From the NCBI GenBank assembly GCA_903919315.1, contig CAIXHP010000035.1, forward strand, positions 1 to 51,135: 51,135 nucleotides of DNA. Direction: 5' to 3'. Position 1 is the stretch's first letter. Every line of letters starts with the position of its first letter. The DNA is from an uncultured Pseudomonadota bacterium. Lineage in GTDB: Bacteria > Pseudomonadota > Alphaproteobacteria > UBA9219. Position numbers and translations under genes: made by a program. The notes beneath the pieces were generated by a model that was not told the DNA's origin, ran no database searches, and saw only the letters and a list, made by a program, of their open reading frames with translations. This document shows positions 45,268 to 51,135 of this stretch, in pieces.

Positions 45268-46199
45268 GACGGTGTCGCCCTCCGCCTTTTGACAACCCAG
45301 TTCCGAATGGTGCCCAGCGGCAGCCCCAACCGGAGCGCTGCAAGCTGGAGGCGAGCGATCATCGAAAAGGGGCATATCGCCACGGCCATGCGGTACATAG
45401 TCTCCGCGCCCTGTTTGTTGCCGTCCGCAATCTCGCTGTTGCCAAGCTTTCGCGCGGCGCGGGAGAGGCGCTTGGGAAGCAACGGGATAAGGCGCGGAAC
45501 GCGTGTGGCGATGAGCGTAGCAGCGTACGCCTGATGCGCAAGCATGACTTGCCGCTTTGACGTGATCGACCGCGCATGCAACCTTTTGCGCGTGAGCGGT
45601 TCTTTGACAAAGCCGAAGCGGGTCACGGCGGCCAGCCGCGCGTACAAATCGGTATCTTCGAACACGCGGAGGGATTCGTTGTAGCCGCCGATCTTCACAA
45701 AGTCCGCGCGTCGGACGGCGGCGGTCGATGTGATGGGGCCGTCTTTCAGAAAATAGGCGACCTCTAAATCCTTGGCGTTAGACAAGTCGGCCACCGACGC
45801 GACGCGCGGCGTCGGGTCTTCGTCCGAGAAATAGGCGAGGCCAGTATAAACAAACCCCATTTCCTCGTGCTGTTCGGCCAGCTTAGCCTGACGTTCGATT
45901 TTTTCGGGTAGCCAAAGATCGTCGCCATCCAGCATGGCAATCCATTCTGAACGGCATTGTTTCACCCCCAGATTGCGCCCGGCGGCAGGGCCGTTGCCTT
46001 TTCCGTGGCAGACCTCGATCCGTGGGTCGAGCGCCTGAAGACGGGTGAGAATATCAAGGGTCGGTTGTTGCGAGCCGTCATCGACGACGACGACTTTCTC
46101 GATCAAGTCGGTCCGCGTTTGAGCAAGGACGCTCTTGACCGCCTCTTCGATATAGTACCCTTCGTTGTAGCAGGTGAGGACGACGCTAAGGCTCTTCAT
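45264..46199 (-). CDS. Glycosyltransferase family 2
   Basis: A 311-residue GT-A glycosyltransferase. It starts SLSVVLTCYNEGYYIEEAVKSVL, has VVVDDGSQQPT for nucleotide binding, LGVKQCRSEWIAMLDGDDLWLP with the DXD-type motif, and ITSTAAVRRADF further on. It lies 2 bases after the 46202 gene and overlaps the 45267 gene by four bases, so all three are one operon. Confidence 0.9.
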   Translation of the reverse strand: MKSLSVVLTCYNEGYYIEEAVKSVLAQTRTDLIEKVVVVDDGSQQPTLDILTRLQALDPRIEVCHGKGNGPAAGRNLGVKQCRSEWIAMLDGDDLWLPEKIERQAKLAEQHEEMGFVYTGLAYFSDEDPTPRVASVADLSNAKDLEVAYFLKDGPITSTAAVRRADFVKIGGYNESLRVFEDTDLYARLAAVTRFGFVKEPLTRKRLHARSITSKRQVMLAHQAYAATLIATRVPRLIPLLPKRLSRAARKLGNSEIADGNKQGAETMYRMAVAICPFSMIARLQLAALRLGLPLGTIRNWVVKRRRATPS

Positions 46200-46201
46200 G
46201 C

Positions 46202-47359
46202 CTAGGCTCGCCGTTTCTTATTGAGGAGATCGGCGTAGCAGCGATCACATTCCCGAAACATCGAAGCAAACGACCAACGCGACACATCGGTTGCGGCCGC
46301 GCCCGCTTTCAAGCGGCTAAGCCTTGCCTCGTCGGACAACAGGGCGACGGCTTCCATGGCTACGGCCTCGGCGGAGAGCGACCGCACGATGATCCCGTTC
46401 TCGCCGTCCTTGACGATTTCCTCGATGCCGTCGATGTTGCTCACCACGGCGGGGCACTTTCTCGCCAGATATTGCACGACAACGCGCGGCAACCCCTCGC
46501 GCACCGAAGCCAGCACGCCGACATCGGCCATGGCGATGAGTTGTTCCGGAATTGGCGAATGCCCCGCCATGATCACCCGGTCGCTGAGATTGAGCGCAGC
46601 AATTCTCACCGTGATCTCATCCTTGAGCGGCCCATCGCCCGCAAGGATCAAACGAATGTTGTCGCCCGGCTTGGTCGCGCGCGCAAAGCCGTCAAGAAAT
46701 CCGAGTTGCTGCTTGCGCGGCTCGAGAACCGCGAGCATCACAATGACTTTGGGTTTGGGAGAAGAGGGGGAAACGTTGAGGAGGGAGCGCCAGTCTTCAG
46801 GCTCGCGTGCCTGAATAAACTTGTCGATGTTCATGCCCGAATAGACGACATGGTGCGCCTTGCTCGCGCCGATCCGCGCGCGGGCGTAGGCTTGCCGCGT
46901 ACCCGCGCTGACATGGACGAACAGATCGGTGATCAGGGCGGAGACATGTTCCGCCGCGACGAACAGAATTTTTTGCGGGAGGGAAACGTTATTGAAGGGG
47001 ATAATGTGAACGCCATGAACAATATGGCGAACCCCGGCGCATTTGGCGGCGAGTCTGCCCAACACGCCCGCTTTGCTCTCGTGTGTGTGGACAATGTCCG
47101 GTTGTATTTTTTTGAACAAGGCGACGAGTTCGTACAACCCTCGCAGGTCGTTGATCAGCTGTATGGGGTGTTTCAGATAAGCGACGGGCTGGAAATGTAT
47201 ATCTTTTTGAAACGGCGCGTACAGTTCAGGTGTAAAGTTGTCGGGCCCGTACATAAGGGTTGCCTCGTGCCCCGATTGCGCCTGATGAAGACAATTCATA
47301 AGCGTGTTTTCTTCGGCTCCGCCCTTATAGAGCCGCGTAATGACATGCACGATCTTCAT
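46202..47359 (-). CDS. Glycosyltransferase family 4
   Basis: A 385-residue GT-B glycosyltransferase. It starts KIVHVITRLYKGGAEENTLMN, with HTHESKAGVLGRLAAK (acceptor side), LAGDGPLKDEI and the donor motif ADVGVLASVREGLPRVVVQYLARKCPAV. It resembles enzymes that add N-acetylgalactosaminyl or related sugars to lipid-linked units, but the donor is not shown by the sequence. It is the first gene of the minus-strand operon. Confidence 0.9.
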   Translation of the reverse strand: MKIVHVITRLYKGGAEENTLMNCLHQAQSGHEATLMYGPDNFTPELYAPFQKDIHFQPVAYLKHPIQLINDLRGLYELVALFKKIQPDIVHTHESKAGVLGRLAAKCAGVRHIVHGVHIIPFNNVSLPQKILFVAAEHVSALITDLFVHVSAGTRQAYARARIGASKAHHVVYSGMNIDKFIQAREPEDWRSLLNVSPSSPKPKVIVMLAVLEPRKQQLGFLDGFARATKPGDNIRLILAGDGPLKDEITVRIAALNLSDRVIMAGHSPIPEQLIAMADVGVLASVREGLPRVVVQYLARKCPAVVSNIDGIEEIVKDGENGIIVRSLSAEAVAMEAVALLSDEARLSRLKAGAAATDVSRWSFASMFRECDRCYADLLNKKRRA

Positions 47360-47511
47360 TTTACCGCTTTACGTTTGGGATTTTCGATGCGCGCGGAATG
47401 TATCATTGCCGCACGTCCCAACGCAATGGTCTGAGGCGACCCCCTTCCGTTTAACTCCCTTTCCTGTACGGCTGCGAGCTTTCTGTAAATCAGTGTGTTA
47501 TTGGGTTTTCG

Positions 47512-47536
47512 CCCTATGATTGTCGATCAGATAGGG
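47512..47536. repeat. Imperfect palindrome in the gap before the polysaccharide operon
   Basis: CCCTAT (47512-47517) and ATAGGG (47531-47536) form a 25-base imperfect palindrome with GAT/ATC inner arms. It could be an operator or a weak terminator between the phage remnants and the glycan operon. The rest of the 47360-47567 gap holds nothing recognisable. Confidence 0.3.
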
Positions 47537-47567
47537 TATTGAAACCGGCGCAGGACTTGCGGACGCG

Positions 47568-47837
47568 CTAGGCCCAAAGACCTAGTGCCGACCGGGCAAT
47601 TTCCGTGTCGCATACGAAAATTTGTGAGGACGGTGTCACTTCGCCGTTGGTGCGGATTCCGGCATACCAAAGCGCCGGGTTTCCGGCGGCGGGGATTTCC
47701 GGCATGATGTTTCCGTAATCATCCGTTACGGAGGGGACAAATTCACGTCCCTGCATAGGCCCAATCACATTTACGAAGCCCATGCAAAACGATGAGAGCG
47801 CCGTCTTGTCGGAAGAGCAAAAGTAATAATCAAACAT
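47568..47837 (-). CDS. Small phage-type hypothetical protein
   Basis: An 89-residue protein of unknown function, MFDYYFCSSDKTALSSFCMG at the start and TEIARSALGLWA at the end. Similar small proteins accompany phage tail genes, but I know no name for it. The ATG at 47835-47837 has AGGAG just upstream, and the gene follows the tail-protein-like gene by 8 bases, so they are co-transcribed. Confidence 0.55.
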   Translation of the reverse strand: MFDYYFCSSDKTALSSFCMGFVNVIGPMQGREFVPSVTDDYGNIMPEIPAAGNPALWYAGIRTNGEVTPSSQIFVCDTEIARSALGLWA

Positions 47838-47845
47838 GGTGTCTC

Positions 47846-48742
47846 CTAAATGCTGTAAAGGCGTTTGATCCACGCACGATTCAGATTTGCCGGAACTGTG
47901 TAGCTTCCCGCCACGACATCCACATCCTGTGTGGAGTCATCGTCGAACACATAACGGAGCCTTGTTACAGCGGACGGCACCGTAAAGGACAGAATATCGG
48001 CCGCGCGTGTGACGGAATCGGTGGTGGTCTGTATGTACGACGTTGATGTCGTGCCGTCCTCAAGTTGGCCCGCGATCAGAACAACGGTCTCGCCGGACAC
48101 CGTCGAATTCGGGCCGACCCCGACTTGGCAAACGCCGGATTGGTTTGGAATCCAGGTTCCTGTGATTTCGAAGATGTTGTTACCTAAGGTCACCGTTTGC
48201 GTGCAGGTGGCTGTACCTGCGGACATCTCGGTCAACGATAGCGTTGCTCCAAGATTTCCAGCCAGCGATGTGTATTGGGCTGAGGGGTTCCTTAAGGTAA
48301 CGAGCACTTTCCCCGATGTTCCCGCCTTGACCAGAACTTTCCAGCCATAGGTCGTGCCGGATGTGACCGAGGCTGTGGAAATGCGTAACTTGTGCCATAC
48401 GGCTCCGCTGCTGCCGATTACAGCCGGGTCTGGAAATCCGAGGAGGCCGGAGCCATAGGCCGCCTTTGTGCATGAATCCAGCGACCAATTTGTATAAGGG
48501 TTTGAATTGTAGCGAAGATAGTTTGTCCGCTGAGGCTCGATCAGCAAACCACGAACACTGCCTGTCACAGGGACATGATCGAACGCTGGAAGATTTGTGG
48601 CCACGTTTGCGAGATCGCCCGATGTTGAAAAGACATTTTTGGACGAGGCGCGGGCGAAAGACAGCAACGGCGATAAACTCTCGCCGAGAAACGCCCACAT
48701 GACCGGTGGGGCCGATCTTGGGTGAAGTAAAAGAAGATTCAT
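47846..48742 (-). CDS. Phage tail/adhesin-like protein
   Basis: A 298-residue beta-rich protein with the phage signature RGLLIEPQRTNYLRYNSNPYT-type segment (RGLLIEPQRTNYL) and, later, TSYIQTTTDSVTRAADIL. These two motifs recur in phage structural and carbohydrate-binding tail proteins and in gene-transfer-agent relatives. The segment between them (about 115-210) is a jelly-roll-like carbohydrate-binding region in appearance. Part of a short cassette of phage-derived genes, all on the minus strand. Confidence 0.65.
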   Translation of the reverse strand: MNLLLLHPRSAPPVMWAFLGESLSPLLSFARASSKNVFSTSGDLANVATNLPAFDHVPVTGSVRGLLIEPQRTNYLRYNSNPYTNWSLDSCTKAAYGSGLLGFPDPAVIGSSGAVWHKLRISTASVTSGTTYGWKVLVKAGTSGKVLVTLRNPSAQYTSLAGNLGATLSLTEMSAGTATCTQTVTLGNNIFEITGTWIPNQSGVCQVGVGPNSTVSGETVVLIAGQLEDGTTSTSYIQTTTDSVTRAADILSFTVPSAVTRLRYVFDDDSTQDVDVVAGSYTVPANLNRAWIKRLYSI

Positions 48743-48848
48743 TTTGCACCGCTTTCCTATTAAGTTGAAAGGTCAGGGAGGGCACTTCTATTGGTAAGAT
48801 ATGCGCCCCGCCTTACCATTTCGGATCGTTGGCAACCGCGCGCTGCGC

Positions 48849-49220
48849 TTAAACACCCCTCAGAATAAGTCGCACCGTACGCACGGCAGCCTGATTGACC
48901 GGCGTGTTTGATGTTCCCGACCGCAGACGCAGATGCTGAAAGGATGCAAACAGTGTATGATCCAAAACGATGCAATCTGAAGCGCCTGCAACCGCATTGA
49001 TTTCATTGCCGTCTTTGTCTTTCAAATTGGCCCATGTGGAGCCGCCGTCGGGCGACATCTGAAACGTAATGTTGGCCGCCGTCCATGCGTCAGGCATGAC
49101 AATGGAAAAAAGCCGAAACCCGCCGAAGTTGATGCCTGCCGTGATCGCCGTGCCGCTGTCGATTCCAATCGAAACGGATTCCCAAGCGGAGACGTGCGTA
49201 TCCTTTAATGTCAGAGACAT
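48849..49220 (-). CDS. Phage structural-type hypothetical protein
   Basis: A 123-residue, beta-rich protein with FRLFSIVMPDAWTAANITFQ and FASFQHLRLRSGT, a pattern common in prophage and GTA-associated proteins of unknown function. No motif fixes its role. The ATG at 49220 has AGGAAA upstream. It precedes the tail-like gene at a 106-base gap. Confidence 0.6.
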   Translation of the reverse strand: MSLTLKDTHVSAWESVSIGIDSGTAITAGINFGGFRLFSIVMPDAWTAANITFQMSPDGGSTWANLKDKDGNEINAVAGASDCIVLDHTLFASFQHLRLRSGTSNTPVNQAAVRTVRLILRGV

Positions 49221-49576
49221 TTGATTTCCTTTCTGAAGATGTGAAAAGCGGCTTTAAGGCCGTGATCCGCCAAGTGGCCTGACTGCAAAAAAGGGGGCAA
49301 TCGCCTGATCGCGTGTCGAAAACACACAAAAAAACCGGCCTCCCTGCGGCGACCGGTCCAAAACTTTTTCGCTAACAGCCCGTAAAACGGGCACACTTGC
49401 GCTTGGACATGTCAATGGCATAGGCGCGGCCAAAAGTCAAGAAAAATCCCGCTATTACAGAACAGCGTGAGTAAAACTTGCTATAGAATGATCAGCGCAC
49501 AGAGCCAAAGCGGATTGCGCGGTTGACTGGATCTTTGTTATCGCAACTCACAATCTGCCGACCCAACCCCCGGTAG
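49221..49576. other. Intergenic stretch between phage remnants
   Basis: This 356-base region holds a terminator (49328-49357) facing the minus strand and otherwise no gene or RNA that I can support. Confidence 0.5.
49328..49357 (-). terminator. Rho-independent terminator
   Basis: A stem ACCGG/CCGGT (49334-49338 and 49353-49357) with inner GCC/GGC pairs is followed by seven T on the minus strand. It lies upstream of the phage-type gene at 49220 and would stop transcripts coming from the nuclease gene. Confidence 0.75.
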
Positions 49577-49741
49577 ATGCTGTTCGCCGCCGGTCAGCGC
49601 GTGTCATGGGACAACATCGCCAAACACATCGTCGCGCCCGGTACCGGCATGTACCCCATCGGCACCGCGCTACTCGCCGCGGGAAATGGCGTTACCATTG
49701 CGCTGGTCAGGCTGGATGAGGTTAGTACGGCGGTGGGGTAG
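49577..49741 (+). pseudogene. DUF2190-like phage protein fragment
   Basis: A 54-residue frame reads LFAAGQRVSWDNIAKHIVAPG and ends VTIALVRLDEV, matching the C-terminal half of DUF2190 phage proteins (capsid decoration type: AGxxVYWD...GVALxxA...VxVRL). A stop codon sits directly before its ATG and the N-terminal half is missing, so it is taken as a remnant of an integrated phage. It is on the opposite strand to the other phage genes. Confidence 0.6.
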
Positions 49742-49752
49742 ACACACTGCTA

Positions 49753-50955
49753 TCAATTCATTTGAGGTGTCGTATGTTTAGCAAGAGCATTTTCTATGCT
49801 TTTTTCTGCATCCTGATAAATCTGATCTGGGTTCTGCGAGAAAATGGTACGTGTAATTGCTTGATCTAAATCTTCCCGCGCCACCACAAGAATCCCAAGT
49901 TTTTCTGCTTGTTCTAGATCGACTTGAATGTCAGCACGAGGTTGCGAGGTAACCATAACTGTCAATAGCCTAACATGGCGGATTCCTGACGCATCTAGTC
50001 CACGTCTTACTGATTGGGGCCGGTCATGAAGCAGGGCGAGCTTATTCTCAGCTTTCAGGAGACCGGAAGTGACCTCTATGACCGCCATGTTCCCATTCGG
50101 TGTTGCCGCGATGAGATCGACGGCTTCTTTTGTGCGATCCGTGTTTAGGTGCATGATGCTGAAGCCAAGCATCCATAAAATCCAAGCAACCACGGACTCT
50201 AAATCTCGTGCATTTTTTCCCCGAAAAGAGTCCATGCCGATGGTCTCACGCAAAATCTCAAGCTTATTGTCAAACACTTCATAAGCAGCTCGGCGTGGAT
50301 TTTGTAAGGTTGCAGGATCAGATATCCATCCATAATGCTGTGCCAACCCATTATAGCTAGCGATACAGTGGAGTACGGAGGCTTCTGGCACATCAATCTC
50401 GACATACCCTTTTTGAGTCCCTTTTTCTGGAATCCATTGAAAGGCTTTTCCCTCCACCAGAGATCTGGTGGTAACTTTTCCTTGGTTATGAATTTTGTAT
50501 CCAAGAGTGAATTTCTGCGTATCGAGGCCATCCAAAAGAACTGTCGTGAGCTTTGCTTTGGTCCCTTCAATTTTTGATGCAAGATCAACGGCGGCAACAT
50601 TGGACGCAATGACATCGACAGATATCGCATCGTTATGTAGAGCGCCCAGTCCATATTCAAACATCAGTTCTTGTAGGCTTTCATATGGTGTCGGAGCCGC
50701 CTTCAGCTCCCAATCAAGAGATGGTTGATTGAGGCATTGAAACTGCTGATCGCCGGATATCCGAAGAACACTTAACCGGTTCTGGCCTTGAAGCCCGACA
50801 GGGCGGAATGGCTGGCAAAATGCCGAATAGTCATTGGAATCTCGCTTAGGAAAATAGAGCTCGCCATGAGGTGTTTCAATTTTACCTGATAATAAGGTTT
50901 CGATAAATTTTTGTGCCGTGTCTATGGTGTCTGATAGCTGGTAGTGTCCAGCCAT
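49753..50955 (-). CDS. Putative PD-(D/E)XK-type nuclease, unknown family
   Basis: A 400-residue AT-rich gene unlike its GC-rich neighbours. I do not know the N-terminal 240 residues. The C-terminal part carries the order expected of a PD-(D/E)XK fold: NARDLESVVAWILWMLGF (Glu253), EAVDLIA (Asp280) and MAVIEVTSG (Glu294), then Lys301 and Lys305. The usual E-x-K reads E-x-T, so a neighbouring lysine may substitute or the enzyme may be inactive. The overall layout suggests a Mrr-like restriction or defence protein. A short palindrome at 50995-51009 lies 40 bases upstream. No partner gene is visible before the window ends. Confidence 0.6.
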   Translation of the reverse strand: MAGHYQLSDTIDTAQKFIETLLSGKIETPHGELYFPKRDSNDYSAFCQPFRPVGLQGQNRLSVLRISGDQQFQCLNQPSLDWELKAAPTPYESLQELMFEYGLGALHNDAISVDVIASNVAAVDLASKIEGTKAKLTTVLLDGLDTQKFTLGYKIHNQGKVTTRSLVEGKAFQWIPEKGTQKGYVEIDVPEASVLHCIASYNGLAQHYGWISDPATLQNPRRAAYEVFDNKLEILRETIGMDSFRGKNARDLESVVAWILWMLGFSIMHLNTDRTKEAVDLIAATPNGNMAVIEVTSGLLKAENKLALLHDRPQSVRRGLDASGIRHVRLLTVMVTSQPRADIQVDLEQAEKLGILVVAREDLDQAITRTIFSQNPDQIYQDAEKSIENALAKHTTPQMN

Positions 50956-50994
50956 TACATTTTCGGACGCAAAGTGTGAAAATGGAAATTGCGT

Positions 50995-51009
50995 TTATCA
51001 TAGTGATAA
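50995..51009. promoter_or_regulatory. Operator-like palindrome before the nuclease gene
   Basis: TTATCA, three bases and TGATAA form a perfect 6-bp inverted repeat 40 bases before the 50955 start codon, inside AT-rich DNA where a promoter would be expected. It could bind a repressor that keeps the nuclease silent. The remaining bases to the window end hold no gene I can support. Confidence 0.35.
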
Positions 51010-51135
51010 TTGTTGAAACTAAAAAATATTTTTGTGTTCACATGGCTATGCAAGCATTTTTTGTTTGATGAACTCTGTGTTATGTGAGGACGGGCGAGCC
51101 TTTGGGGGTGTTAACTCTTCTATAGGCAGCCTGCC

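Overview
The window reads as chromosomal DNA of a free-living alphaproteobacterium. The markers are a full-length CtrA, an HdaA-type DnaA relative beside an AI-2E-type permease, a DUF2066 protein and purMN, an ATP12 F1-ATPase assembly chaperone, an HpnN-type RND exporter next to MlaA, and the order ctrA-fliI-fliJ. The core genes are GC-rich and tightly packed. I would lean towards the Rhodospirillales/Micavibrionales side of the class, but the sequence alone does not fix the order.

Layout. About 1-12.9 kb is housekeeping: dgkA, citrate synthase, a small membrane protein, IMP dehydrogenase, prolyl aminopeptidase, an alpha/beta hydrolase, an iscR-cysteine desulfurase-hscB cluster, an orphan GspE/PilB-type ATPase, ctrA and fliI. 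fliJ follows, flanked by two composite inverted repeats. From 13.7 to 18.6 kb lies a branched-chain-amino-acid type ABC system: two ATPases and three tandem periplasmic binding proteins, the third with a frameshifted signal peptide. No permease genes are present. From 18.7 to 33.3 kb is core sequence again: a YqaA-like membrane protein, hdaA/AI-2E/DUF2066 opposite purMN, ndk, a secreted protein of unknown function with an OmpA-like tail, an RluC-type pseudouridine synthase, AsmA, ATP12, mlaA and hpnN.

A tRNA-Thr(GGT) gene at 33.44 kb marks the start of accessory DNA. First comes a small AT-rich island holding a Clp-fold serine protease of the SDH type, a 69-residue partner ORF and a decayed tyrosine integrase. 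Then follows a 12-kb surface-polysaccharide locus (35.2-47.4 kb): a GH16 glucanase, an exosortase-EpsI fusion, an FrhB-like iron-sulfur protein, a pyruvyl transferase, four glycosyltransferases, a Wzx-type flippase and a Wzy/ligase-type polymerase. The last 3.5 kb hold phage structural gene remnants and an AT-rich gene for a putative PD-(D/E)XK nuclease.

How the genes fit together: CtrA may control its own gene and, through a perfect TTAA-N7-TTAA box at 1997-2011, the gltA promoter region. IscR, the desulfurase and HscB belong to Fe-S cluster biogenesis, but HscB has lost the HPD motif and no scaffold or HscA gene is nearby. MlaA and HpnN point to outer-membrane lipid and hopanoid trafficking. 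The polysaccharide locus looks like a complete Wzx/Wzy-type pathway with pyruvyl decoration. The best candidates for something undescribed are the protease/small-protein pair beside the tRNA, the putative nuclease at the right end, and the DPA-motif HscB.
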